Assembly: GCA_006503475.1 (NCBI GenBank) | Contig: RSEH01000003.1 | Location: 124,001 to 188,000 of the forward strand | Length of the DNA: 64,000 nucleotides | From: Stentor roeselii | Lineage: Eukaryota > Ciliophora > Heterotrichea > Heterotrichida > Stentoridae | Reading direction: 5' to 3' | Part shown: in pieces, positions 47,150 through 56,950 of the stretch | How the letters are laid out: each line of letters begins with the position of its first letter | Numbering within the stretch: the stretch's first letter is position 1 | Notes under the pieces: generated by a model | Seen by the model: only the letters and a program-made list of their open reading frames with translations | The model's database searches: none | What the model was told of the DNA's origin: nothing | Position numbers and translations under genes: made by a program

Positions 47150-48025
47150 CTATTCCCTGCAACACAAAACAACCTTTTCATGTTCCAACTTAACCATGAG
47201 GACATCACACATCCAACGATCCTCATCCAGTTCTTTCTTGATTCCAGAGTAATCAGAAATTGGAATTTCAATAGAGTCATCCTTCGGTGAACTGTACTTT
47301 CTCAAAGCCTTGCAAACTTCAGGGACATCTGATTCTTCTCCGTCAGCGCAAAAGCCGAACCGGCTTTTGAAGCCTTTATCATCAAAAAAACACTCGGACT
47401 GAGCCCTTTCTCTGAAAATCTTGGCAGAAGGAAGGCGTGAGTCTCCGATTGGAGGAAAAGTTAGCACCTTGAGTCCATCAATGACGGCATTGGTGGGTTG
47501 TATGTGTTTGGTATGTGGCATTATGTCTCGAGGTAAGACATTGTTCTGCTGGGCGAACTCGTGCAAATAAAGACAGTCTGGCTTCGGGCACTGGTTACCT
47601 CTTAAGAAATAATTGCAATATTTTGTGGTTCCATAAGTTACTGTCAATTCAAAGCCGTCAAGCACGAATTTATTACAAGCTTTAATACAAACCGCCGCTG
47701 ACTCATCAGATGCGAAAGTCAGGTACGCTTGATACGCTGTGTGTTGAGGACTTTTGTTGATTACGCATTTTTGGATCTGTCCGTATTGGCCGAAGTAAGT
47801 CGTTCCTCTCAGCAGTGACTCATTGGCCGATGACTCTGGAAGGTTTATCACGTAAACCAACTTGCTTTGAATGATTCTCGCATTCGACAACTCTGATGAA
47901 ATCGATGTCGATGAACGTTTCAGGTGCCCTGAAGGATGCACTTTCTGAGGGGATAACTCACTGTCGGTACTTGTTGATGAATGCAGAGAATCATGTGTGG
48001 ACGATTTTCTTGAGAGATTTTTCAT
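47150..48025 (-). CDS. CNOT4-like protein (RRM + C3H1 finger) lacking the RING domain
   Basis: The 291-residue protein matches the middle of CNOT4/Not4: an RRM at about 55-130 (NARIIQSKLVYVINLPE; YGTTKYCNYFLRGNQCPKPD just after it) and a C3H1 zinc finger with Cys137, Cys146, Cys151 and His155, in the same spacing as CNOT4. Canonical Not4 starts with a C4C4 RING that gives ubiquitin-ligase activity; here only a 50-residue serine-rich N-terminus precedes the RRM. I looked in the 427 bp upstream on this strand and saw no RING-like frame. It may be an RNA-binding paralogue without ligase activity. Confidence 0.85.
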   Translation of the reverse strand: MKNLSRKSSTHDSLHSSTSTDSELSPQKVHPSGHLKRSSTSISSELSNARIIQSKLVYVINLPESSANESLLRGTTYFGQYGQIQKCVINKSPQHTAYQAYLTFASDESAAVCIKACNKFVLDGFELTVTYGTTKYCNYFLRGNQCPKPDCLYLHEFAQQNNVLPRDIMPHTKHIQPTNAVIDGLKVLTFPPIGDSRLPSAKIFRERAQSECFFDDKGFKSRFGFCADGEESDVPEVCKALRKYSSPKDDSIEIPISDYSGIKKELDEDRWMCDVLMVKLEHEKVVLCCRE

Positions 48026-48452
48026 CAGAAGATTAAACTATGGCCAAAGATTTCCCGAAGATGAAGAAGAGTTTAAGTTATTCTGAATTAAAAATTGGAA
48101 CACGTGAATTGCCTTTGATTTAGAAGTCGCTTGAGAAGATTTCACTTGTAATGAAGGAGGTGAAGTTTAGGATAAAGGGAGGACCTTGTTGAAGGGTTTG
48201 ACTTTGAAGAAAGGATTTGATTGGCAGGGTGCCTGGGGAAGGATCAGAGGTCGATTCGAATTATTTGGACCTGGTTAAGGGAAAGGAAAATTGAGAAGGT
48301 TTTAAAGGTTTCTCGTTTTTTGGAGTTTTAGGTTGGGATGATTTTTGCAATAATATTTGAAGTTAAGTATATTATTGTGAGAAAAGGGTTTAAATTTTTA
48401 TCTTTTTGGGAATTGGAAATTTTATGGTGGTTTCGTAATTTGGTTAACATTT
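48026..48452. promoter_or_regulatory. Intergenic region upstream of the CNOT4-like gene
   Basis: 427 bp, C-poor and G/T/A-rich on the plus strand, i.e. G-poor on the coding strand of the gene it precedes. A 27-codon plus-strand frame starts at 48041, but it is not conserved-looking. No gene called. Confidence 0.45.
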
Positions 48453-50018
48453 TTAATATAGACTAAACAAATGTGGACTCTTTAAAGTGATGCAGCATGG
48501 TGATTGCTTTGGAACTTTTTCTGGTTTTTTTAATGAGGTTGGGTCATTTTTCGCATGGCTTTCTGGAAATTTTGTTTCTTCAGTCGGATTTTCGCATAGA
48601 GCTTTATTTTCTGTAGCTTTTGAGAAATTTTGATCGTCTTTCAATTCTTTTTTGATTTCTTCTCTCTGATCTTCCATGACTTCATTTTTTTTTTCTGAGA
48701 TTTTAGAATTTTTCTCAGTTTCAAAGAGACTTTCTTGTTGGTATTTGCCTTCCCTATTAATTTCAGACCCAAATTCTTCATTTCTTTGATTTTCGCTGAT
48801 TTTTTCATTATTTTCCTTGAAATTCTCTTCAAATTTTCCTTCATTTCCAATATTCTTCCTTGTTTCCTCAATTTCATCAACTTCCAAAGGAACATCATCA
48901 GGAATCTGATGTAAAACTTCTGGAAGCTGAACAACAGGAAGTACAATTTTAAGTTCCTTTCTCTTTCTATCAAATTTGGCAGCAGCCTGGTCTTCAACAA
49001 CATCAAAATCAAGTTTAACCTCCAAATAATAAATCCCTTTGACATCAAAAACAAGATGTTTTTCCTTGACGTCAATTTTACATTCTTTAAGATTTTCCAA
49101 CAAAGGAACAGCAATAGTGACAACGATTTCTTTTGGCCTTTTATAAGTTTTATACCTGTTATCAATGAACTCTCCAAGGTCAACAGGGCTTGAATAAATG
49201 ACTTTGTGCTTGGGAAGGATGAGACCGTTGACTTTAACGGGTTCTTCTTCTGGCTTTTTGATTTTTTCTTCTTCTTCTGCGAGTTTTGTCTCGTTTTTAA
49301 GTTTGATGTCGTCTTGTTCCCTTTGGTTCTTGATTTGAGAGGATATCAGCTCTTTGTAGAGCTTCGGGCCTTCTTCGGAGAGCTTGTAAGTCTTTTCTCG
49401 TTCTTTCAGTGGCTCGTGTGGGTTCTCCATTCGCTGCAGGGAGACCATTATGGAGCCTGGAGACCCTCCTTTGCATTTCAGGTTTTTCATCAGTTTGTAG
49501 TCTTCTGATACTTTCTCACCTTGAGGCTGCATCAAAGTATTCGCTCCTGAGATTGCTGTGTCACATAAAAGCTTCATGAACTTTGATGAAGACTCAGCGA
49601 TTACGAATGCGGATGGGTGAAATGCTATGTCGAATGTAAAACAGTTCTTTTTTTTGTTGTCTTGGTCGTGTCTTGGATGGCCCATCGCATAAGGCAATTG
49701 CCAGTTCCCGCCTTCCTTGATTCTTTCCAGATTAGGAGCTTTGATATCCTCTGAAATGCACAAGTTAATAAAAATCTTGAGTTTTCTCTTAGAAGTGGTA
49801 AAAGTCTTCAAACAACTATGTGCGAAGGGCCTAAGCAGCTTTCGTCCAGGAGGTAATTCGCCTTGTTGTTCAAGTTGTTTCAAATAAGCTTCTTGCTCAG
49901 CCTTATTCTTAGGGTCAGATATCTCATCAACATATTCATTAAGCAGACTGATAAACTCTGGCTTCTTCATTGCCTTTGAAAGTCCTTCAATTTCACTTTG
50001 AGTTAATTCGATGTCCAT
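48453..50018 (-). CDS. DNAAF2: DNAAF2 / Kintoun (PIH-domain dynein assembly factor)
   Basis: A 521-residue protein. The N-terminal PIH domain (about 30-190) has EYVDEISDPKNKAEQEAYLK, LLRPFAHSCLKTF, WQLPYAMGHPRHD and FDIAFHPSAF, which identify the Kintoun/PIH1 family. A CS-like beta domain (about 265-385) follows, with VTIAVPLLENLKEC, and a long acidic Glu-rich tail. DNAAF2 works with HSP90/HSP70 in the cytoplasm to preassemble axonemal dynein arms. Its start is 5 nt from the divergent start of the giant coiled-coil gene. Confidence 0.93.
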   Translation of the reverse strand: MDIELTQSEIEGLSKAMKKPEFISLLNEYVDEISDPKNKAEQEAYLKQLEQQGELPPGRKLLRPFAHSCLKTFTTSKRKLKIFINLCISEDIKAPNLERIKEGGNWQLPYAMGHPRHDQDNKKKNCFTFDIAFHPSAFVIAESSSKFMKLLCDTAISGANTLMQPQGEKVSEDYKLMKNLKCKGGSPGSIMVSLQRMENPHEPLKEREKTYKLSEEGPKLYKELISSQIKNQREQDDIKLKNETKLAEEEEKIKKPEEEPVKVNGLILPKHKVIYSSPVDLGEFIDNRYKTYKRPKEIVVTIAVPLLENLKECKIDVKEKHLVFDVKGIYYLEVKLDFDVVEDQAAAKFDRKRKELKIVLPVVQLPEVLHQIPDDVPLEVDEIEETRKNIGNEGKFEENFKENNEKISENQRNEEFGSEINREGKYQQESLFETEKNSKISEKKNEVMEDQREEIKKELKDDQNFSKATENKALCENPTEETKFPESHAKNDPTSLKKPEKVPKQSPCCITLKSPHLFSLY

Positions 50019-50023
50019 TATAA

Positions 50024-53000
50024 ATGTCGGACGATACCCCGATACGCATGAGTGAAGCCACTTCGTCGTTAGAAGAGAGCAAAAGTCTAACGCCTTCTAT
50101 TCTAAGAGCAGGGCCTAGTGATATAATGATTGACACATCAAGTCCTTCATCAAGCTTCAATACCTCAGGACTAGTGACCCCCCAAAAGGTAATCCAAAGA
50201 GCACAAACGACCCCAGAAGCTCTAAAAGAGCTTCTACACGAGACCGAGTTCATAACAACAGAAGATGACTTACGCAAGGTAAACGCGCAGCTAAAAAACC
50301 ACATCTTGACCCAAGGCGACATCGTATCCCAAAAAGAAGAAGAAATCTTCAAGATCAAGTCCGAGTACTCATCCTTGAAAGAAGAAAACAAAAGACTAGA
50401 AGACGAGATCGAGAAGTTAAAAAGACTGATAAACGACACTGAAAGAAACCTTGACGAAAAAACAACAGAACTCGATTTTTTCACTTTCGAGAAAAAAACC
50501 CTTGAAAAGCGCATCCGAGAACTCGAAAGAGAAAATTTTAAGTTAAAAGAACTGGTCAAGGGCGAAAGTGTCGAGTTTTTCAAGAGTGAGTTGCAAGAAA
50601 AGATCAAGGTTATTGAAAAAATCAAAGAACTTGAGAGCCTGGTCAGTGACCTCAACACTGATAAATCAAGTGTAAAGACCAGTTTAATTTTAAAGCAAAA
50701 AATTCTGCATCCAGCTCCGAAGGAAAATTCAGAAATCGTGATTAAAATGGATGAATTAGTGAAAAAATTAATTGAACAGAAAGAAAGACTTGTTGAAGAA
50801 AAGGAAATCATGGAAATGAAACTAGAGTCACTTCTTGCTGATAAGAATCAAGGAGAAACTGAACTTTATCAAAGACTTGAAAAATTGATAAATGAACTTA
50901 ACACTTACAAGTCTCGTGCTGATGATAAAGGCTTTGCAGATTCTTCTGTCATGACTGAAAAATCCGCTCCTGACTCGTCTCTTCAAGTCAAGCTGCCAAG
51001 TAAAGCATCTTCTGAGTTTATCGTCGACATGGAAACCATCATTGAAAGTCTTAAACAGGAAACTCTTGACCTTAAAGAAGAAAAGGAAAAAATTCAACAA
51101 AAACTTGAAAAACTTGTAAAAAAACACAGTCAAGATAAACTTGCAGAACAGTCTTCAGAAGAACAGGTAAAAGAACTTAACTCTCTTATTCAGATTCTTC
51201 AAAACCAACATGACGACCTTGCATTTAAACTAGAAAAACTGGAAAATGATGAAAAAATCGTCAATGAAATGACTGGAAACTTTTCTCCACTTCCTGTGAT
51301 TTTTGAGAAGATTCTTCAAGATCGCGATAAGTTGAAAGACCTTCTTGCACAGTCTGCTGACTTGGAAATTTCTAATCGCTTGAAATGTCAGGAACTCGAA
51401 GAAAAACTCGAAAATTTTGAAGAAAAAGAATCAAAACATAAAGCTGAGGTTCTTGAAAAAGTAGAAAAAATCGATGAAATTATCAATGAAATCAATGAAG
51501 GACCTAGCTTGTTTGATGTCACTGAAGATCAGGAGGGGTCGGAAGTAAGCAAAGATGAAAGCGAAATTAAAATAAAAGTGGAACAAGAAAAGCAAGACCT
51601 GCCGAAAGAAGATCAAAAGGAAGGATTTTTTAAAAACTCGAAGTCAACGAAATTTGAGAGTAGCTCTTTTGAACAATCAGAAAGGAAAAAAAAAACCTTC
51701 AAGGAAAAAAATAAGGAATATTCTGAGGATAGTGAAAAATTAGAAGAAATTGAAGAAATCACTACTATTACTGTCTCCCAAACTAAAAAAATCACGAAAC
51801 GAGAAACTTTTGAGACTAAACCAAAATCAGCAAGTCCTGAAAAATCTTCAGAAAATGTTAGACTTGATTCAATTCCAACGATTTTACCAAAAGAAAAAGA
51901 ATTAAAACTTAAAGAAAACCAAACTGAGACTTCTTCACTATTTCCATCATCAAACAAAGAAAAAAAAAACAAAAGTTCTGACATTGAAGATGATGACGAA
52001 TTCCATGACGCCATTTCTGACCCTTCAATAATCGAAGGTAATCTTCTTGACACAAGTGAAACTTCAGCACCTATCCAAACCTTGAAGTCAAACTCAAATC
52101 AAACAAAAGACGAAAAATTTGATGAAACTCATGAATCCTTATTAACCCTCATGCCATCAAATCCTCCAAAAATTCCAGGTCTTTCAATTATCCCATCATC
52201 AGAACCAGGAAAAACTTCACCAGTCCCACAAAAATTTCCAGAAAATTCAAGAATCCCCAGTTTTTTTCAACAACCTTCAAAAGATCTTCAGTCCCAAGAG
52301 TTGATAAACAGACCTCCAGGCCTATCTCAGAAAACAACTAATATCCCAGGATATGGTTCAAAAGATTCTAATAAAGAAAGACCATTAGAACCTTCTTTAC
52401 TTGAGCCGACCAAAAAAATTACAGAAAAAAGTAACCTTAAAATCACTTCTAAACCACCAAAAGTCCCTGGAAACTCTGAAGATGTTGAAAATTTTGAGGC
52501 TTATCCTTCTCCTAACATTTCTCCAATCGCGAAAAATGAGAGCCGAGCAACAATCTCTGAAAAAAATGAAAAAGGCGAAGATCGCATTCGTCAATATCGA
52601 CCGAAATCATCACAAGAAGATCTGGAGAACATTCAAGAGAATCCAAAAGCTTTTGAAGTCAACCTTTCTTCTCCTATTTATCTACGAAAGGATAGAACTT
52701 CTTCAATTGATAAAGAAACTTACAAGAAACTTCCAGGGACTTACCCTTCAACTCACCCTTCAGGTTTTTTAAAGATTGAAGAGGAAAAAGATACCGATTT
52801 CGAACAGGTCTCTCAAACTAAAGTCGAAATTAATGAAAAACTTGATGATTTAGTGGAAAAACTCGAGGAGGTCAAAAGAAAAACCAAAGAAAACGACGAA
52901 ATAAAACAAAAACTCAGAGATTCACTATCAGAAAACCAGAGACTTAAAGAAATCATCGAAAGCGCCTTTAAAGAACAGGACCTTTTGAACCATGAATTAA

Positions 53001-56000
53001 AAAACCTTCAAAACGAAAAAGAAAAACTTTCTGAGTCCAAAACAATAATCGAAGACCTTCTAAACAACTTAAGAGAAGACCATGAAAACCTTCTGAAACT
53101 CAAACAAGAAGAACCTTATCAAGAAGTCGTCTTAGAAGAAATGCAAGTTTCAAGAGCCAACCCTCACGGCGAGACTTTAAGAACAGGGAATGAAAGACGC
53201 TCAACTCTTGGAATAGGCTCAGGCCAAATCAGCTTCAGCCTCACGAAAGAAAAGCCTCAAGAAGAAGCAGACCCTGACGACGACTCCAGCGACTCTGAAT
53301 CGAAAGGTTCTGTAAGCATAGGCTCTTGGCATTCAGGAAAAGTGGAAAATTCAGAAAGTTCAAAATCTTCTGAAAAACAAGAATTTTCCACTTCTCAGCC
53401 TTTTGACTCGAAGTTTAACCAGGAGGTCAAAAGAGTCAATGACATAAAATTGGAGATGTATCAGAAACTAGAAGAAAAACAAAAGGAACTTGATGCTTTG
53501 AAAGGAAATCTTGAAATTTTCAAGTCACAAAATAATGAACTTACTGAAAATAATAAAAAATTGAATCATGTGAAACAGGAAAAAGAAGAGCTTGAAGGAC
53601 ATCTTCATGCTTTACAAGAAGATCTGAGGGAAAAAGAACTCGCGAGTGAAGGACTTGCCGTTAAAGTAAAAGAATTGGAAAAAGAGATTAATATTTTAAC
53701 TGGAGATAGAAACAATGATATTAAAGCACTTGCTGAAGAACTGCAAAAGTCGAGAAATGAAAGAACTGCTATTGAGGAAAAGCTTAATAAAGAAGTTATC
53801 GAAAAAGAAAATGCTTTAGAGTTAATGATTGCTGCGGCTTCTGAGAAAAAAAAAATTGATGACCTTCTACACCTTGCTGAACAAGAAAAAAATAAACTTG
53901 CTGATGAAAAAAACCTTCTTAATAAAAAACTTGACTTGGCATCACAGGATTTACAAAAAAATGAGGAAAAATGTGAGCAGATCAAAGATTTGTTAGAAAA
54001 AAAACAACTTGAATTACAGGAGATCAGAGAAACTCTTCAGAAATCTTTGCAAAATGAAAAGAAAAATTATGAAAATTTGAAAGAAGAGTTGGAAAAAAAA
54101 TTAGAAGATCAAATCGTAGAAAAAGAAATTTTGAAGGAAAATTTGAAAAATGAGTTTGAAAAAAAATTAGAAGATGAGAGAGAAAAAAGTGAAAATGAAA
54201 AAATCGAAATAGTCAAGGATTTTGAGAAGATTATTGAAGAAAAAGATCAACTTTTAGGCAGTCTTCACAGTTTAGGGTTGGAAAATCAAAGAATTTCTGA
54301 TCAACTTTCTCTTTTAAATGATCACATCAAGGAGCTACAGGTAGAAAACGATCTGCTGAAAGGGAAAGTCCTTGGTTCCGAGCAAGAAAATGAAGAACTT
54401 GGCAGAAAACTTCAGGAATTTCTATCAAAAAATGAATCACTTGAAGATAAATTAAAGAAAAATCATGAAGTTATCGAGAACCTTGAGAATAATAATAAAA
54501 TCACTGAAATCGAATTAAAAAACACTTTAAACGACCTCGAAAACAGGTCAAAATCTCACGAAAGCCAAGTAAAAGAACTAGATGCTCAAATAAAATCCCT
54601 CGAAAATCAAATCAATATCTTAAAATCAGATCTAAATGAAAAAGAAGAAAATACCAAAAAATTAAATTCTCAACTATTTGAATCACAATCAAAAAATTCA
54701 AAAATTCTTCAAGATCTTGAAAAGCTGCAGGAAACTTTTTCAATAAACGAAAACATTCTGTTGACTCAAAAAGGAACAATCGAGAAGCTAGAGTCAAACA
54801 TCAAAGAAACCAAAAAAGCCCTCGAAAACTCATTAAAAGAAAATCAAGACCTTTCGGAATCCTTAACAAAAGAACTAAAAACACTTGATGATCTTTTGGA
54901 AGAAAAAGAAAAAATCCTTTCTCAACTTTCAGATAAACTCGTATTTTTCGAATCCTCTGAAAAAGAACTGAAAGAAAAGACTGAAGAATTCGAAAAAGCT
55001 TTTAAAGACCTTTACAAAAATAATGGGGGAAAAAACTTTCCTCATTTGGAAGAAGTTGAAAAAATCATGAATTTCAATCAAAGAGTCTCCACTTCTCAAG
55101 ATTTTTACTTGTTTGAACTCGGCCAGAGATATGACCAGATAAAAGACCTGCTCAGTGAAATAGAAAACTTGAAACAACTTGAAAATGACTTAAAAGACGA
55201 AATTTCTGAACTTATTCCTGAAAAAATCGCAAAAGAACATCTTGAAGAAATCCTTAAAAACAATCAGCAAGAAAATAAAAACCTTAAAGAAAACAACGAA
55301 GAATTACAAGAAAAATGCTTGAAACTTGAAGAAAACTTAGAAGAACTTCAAAAAAATCTAAAAGAAAAATCAGAATCACTTGAATCTTTGCACTCTCAAA
55401 TCGATTCAGCGAATCAAGAACTAGAAAAACAATCAGAAAATAATTCATCTTTAGAAAACCTCTGCAGCTTGAAAGACTTAAAAATATCAGACCTGGAAGA
55501 AATAATAAAAAATAAAAACTCTGTAATTCAATCCCAACTTAACGACCTGAAGAATTCAGAAGAAAAATGTGAAAGTTTGTTAAAATCTCTTGAATGTCTC
55601 GAGTCTGAACTTTCAGAAAAATCAAAAAACCTGTCCACCCTGGAAGAAACTCTTAACACCCTGGAAGAAAAACTGAAAAACCTGCAAGAAAAGCATGAAT
55701 TTCTTCAAGAAAACCTAAAAATGTCTAAGTTCCAGCTGGTCGAACAAGAAGATCTAAGAGACCAGCTGCTTCAAGAGAACGAATTCTTAAAAGAAACAAT
55801 CTCCGTACTTCAAGAAAAGGAAAAATTTTTAGAAGAGACTCTGAACATGTCAAGACTAGAAATCGATCAACAAGAAGATGAAAAAGACGATCTTTTAAAA
55901 AAAAATGCTTCTCTTAAAGAAAAGGAAAACCTTTTAGAGCATGAGCTTCAGAAGCTCAGCGCCGAAATCGCTGCGAAAAAAACTGACCTGGCCATGAAAG

Positions 56001-56932
56001 ACCTGAAAATCCAGGAACTAGAGGAAAAAGAAAAAGAACTGGAAAAAATTCAAGAGGAACATAATATTTCAGTCCTCGAAATTCACAACCAGAATATTAA
56101 AATAAGGGAATGGGAACAAGAGCTATTTGATATTAGACAAAAGGAAGAACTTGAAAGAGCTAATAATGAAAAATCACGACTTCTTATTAATGAATATGAG
56201 GAAAAAATAGAGTCTCAGAAAAACCAGTTCGAAGAACTCTCAAAAAACGTTCTCGGCGAAAAAGAAAAAATCGCTCTGCATATCTCGAATTTAGAAAAAA
56301 TTAGAGAAGACCTCAGACAGCAGCTGAAAACTAAAGAAATCGAACTGGTTGAAGGGAATAAAGAAAAAGAGATTCTTTTAACTCAAATCAATGAATTGAA
56401 TGTAAAACTCGCTTTTAACAACCAGCCTGAAATAGAGAAACAATTCGTTCTGCTTAAAAATGAAATTCAGGTCAAAGAAGAAACTATCAAAGAGTTGATG
56501 ATGCAAAACTCCATCATCATCGCCAGAAGTCGAGGCAGTCAAAAGCAAAACACATCAGCCTTAGAAGTAGAAATAAAAAGACTCAGAAACGAAGTCGAAA
56601 TCCTTAGTTTTCAAGGACTCACTAAAAATGACGTGATCTCTGCAATGACTCAAGAAATGGAGGAAAAAAACCTGAAACAAATGAAAACGAGTCAAGACCT
56701 TGCGCAGCTTTACAAACTTTTGAAGAATTACAATGAATGCAAGATGAAGTACTTGAGGAACTATTCAGAAAACTTGAAATATGGACATGATGAATTGATG
56801 CAAGTTGTAAGTGAAGCTGAGAATAAACTGATTCATGCTTCTCATAATGACATGAACTTTATTTTATCAATGACGATTTTGTGCTTGTTGTTTTCGCTTG
56901 TTCTTGCTCTTTCGAAGAAGCTGATTAGTTAA
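50024..56932 (+). CDS. Giant tail-anchored coiled-coil protein (2302 aa)
   Basis: An uninterrupted 2302-codon frame. Nearly the whole protein is predicted coiled coil rich in Glu, Lys and Leu, broken by a Ser/Pro-rich region (about 600-900, containing IPGLSIIPSSEPGK). The last ~25 residues are hydrophobic: FILSMTILCLLFSLVLALS followed by KKLIS, a typical tail anchor. This is the layout of golgins such as giantin, or of other organelle-tethering proteins. No catalytic domain is seen. Coiled coils make homology searches unreliable, so identity with a named family is not claimed. Confidence 0.88.
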   Translation: MSDDTPIRMSEATSSLEESKSLTPSILRAGPSDIMIDTSSPSSSFNTSGLVTPQKVIQRAQTTPEALKELLHETEFITTEDDLRKVNAQLKNHILTQGDIVSQKEEEIFKIKSEYSSLKEENKRLEDEIEKLKRLINDTERNLDEKTTELDFFTFEKKTLEKRIRELERENFKLKELVKGESVEFFKSELQEKIKVIEKIKELESLVSDLNTDKSSVKTSLILKQKILHPAPKENSEIVIKMDELVKKLIEQKERLVEEKEIMEMKLESLLADKNQGETELYQRLEKLINELNTYKSRADDKGFADSSVMTEKSAPDSSLQVKLPSKASSEFIVDMETIIESLKQETLDLKEEKEKIQQKLEKLVKKHSQDKLAEQSSEEQVKELNSLIQILQNQHDDLAFKLEKLENDEKIVNEMTGNFSPLPVIFEKILQDRDKLKDLLAQSADLEISNRLKCQELEEKLENFEEKESKHKAEVLEKVEKIDEIINEINEGPSLFDVTEDQEGSEVSKDESEIKIKVEQEKQDLPKEDQKEGFFKNSKSTKFESSSFEQSERKKKTFKEKNKEYSEDSEKLEEIEEITTITVSQTKKITKRETFETKPKSASPEKSSENVRLDSIPTILPKEKELKLKENQTETSSLFPSSNKEKKNKSSDIEDDDEFHDAISDPSIIEGNLLDTSETSAPIQTLKSNSNQTKDEKFDETHESLLTLMPSNPPKIPGLSIIPSSEPGKTSPVPQKFPENSRIPSFFQQPSKDLQSQELINRPPGLSQKTTNIPGYGSKDSNKERPLEPSLLEPTKKITEKSNLKITSKPPKVPGNSEDVENFEAYPSPNISPIAKNESRATISEKNEKGEDRIRQYRPKSSQEDLENIQENPKAFEVNLSSPIYLRKDRTSSIDKETYKKLPGTYPSTHPSGFLKIEEEKDTDFEQVSQTKVEINEKLDDLVEKLEEVKRKTKENDEIKQKLRDSLSENQRLKEIIESAFKEQDLLNHELKNLQNEKEKLSESKTIIEDLLNNLREDHENLLKLKQEEPYQEVVLEEMQVSRANPHGETLRTGNERRSTLGIGSGQISFSLTKEKPQEEADPDDDSSDSESKGSVSIGSWHSGKVENSESSKSSEKQEFSTSQPFDSKFNQEVKRVNDIKLEMYQKLEEKQKELDALKGNLEIFKSQNNELTENNKKLNHVKQEKEELEGHLHALQEDLREKELASEGLAVKVKELEKEINILTGDRNNDIKALAEELQKSRNERTAIEEKLNKEVIEKENALELMIAAASEKKKIDDLLHLAEQEKNKLADEKNLLNKKLDLASQDLQKNEEKCEQIKDLLEKKQLELQEIRETLQKSLQNEKKNYENLKEELEKKLEDQIVEKEILKENLKNEFEKKLEDEREKSENEKIEIVKDFEKIIEEKDQLLGSLHSLGLENQRISDQLSLLNDHIKELQVENDLLKGKVLGSEQENEELGRKLQEFLSKNESLEDKLKKNHEVIENLENNNKITEIELKNTLNDLENRSKSHESQVKELDAQIKSLENQINILKSDLNEKEENTKKLNSQLFESQSKNSKILQDLEKLQETFSINENILLTQKGTIEKLESNIKETKKALENSLKENQDLSESLTKELKTLDDLLEEKEKILSQLSDKLVFFESSEKELKEKTEEFEKAFKDLYKNNGGKNFPHLEEVEKIMNFNQRVSTSQDFYLFELGQRYDQIKDLLSEIENLKQLENDLKDEISELIPEKIAKEHLEEILKNNQQENKNLKENNEELQEKCLKLEENLEELQKNLKEKSESLESLHSQIDSANQELEKQSENNSSLENLCSLKDLKISDLEEIIKNKNSVIQSQLNDLKNSEEKCESLLKSLECLESELSEKSKNLSTLEETLNTLEEKLKNLQEKHEFLQENLKMSKFQLVEQEDLRDQLLQENEFLKETISVLQEKEKFLEETLNMSRLEIDQQEDEKDDLLKKNASLKEKENLLEHELQKLSAEIAAKKTDLAMKDLKIQELEEKEKELEKIQEEHNISVLEIHNQNIKIREWEQELFDIRQKEELERANNEKSRLLINEYEEKIESQKNQFEELSKNVLGEKEKIALHISNLEKIREDLRQQLKTKEIELVEGNKEKEILLTQINELNVKLAFNNQPEIEKQFVLLKNEIQVKEETIKELMMQNSIIIARSRGSQKQNTSALEVEIKRLRNEVEILSFQGLTKNDVISAMTQEMEEKNLKQMKTSQDLAQLYKLLKNYNECKMKYLRNYSENLKYGHDELMQVVSEAENKLIHASHNDMNFILSMTILCLLFSLVLALSKKLIS

Positions 56933-56950
56933 TTAAACATTATTGAAAAA

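Noticed and set aside
48041-48124. 27-codon plus-strand frame before the CNOT4-like gene
   Set aside because: Too short and no conserved sequence; a 15-nt intron to extend it was not found.
48200-48240. tRNA B-box-like sequence (ggtcgattcgaatt)
   Set aside because: No matching A box, acceptor stem or cloverleaf could be drawn on either strand.
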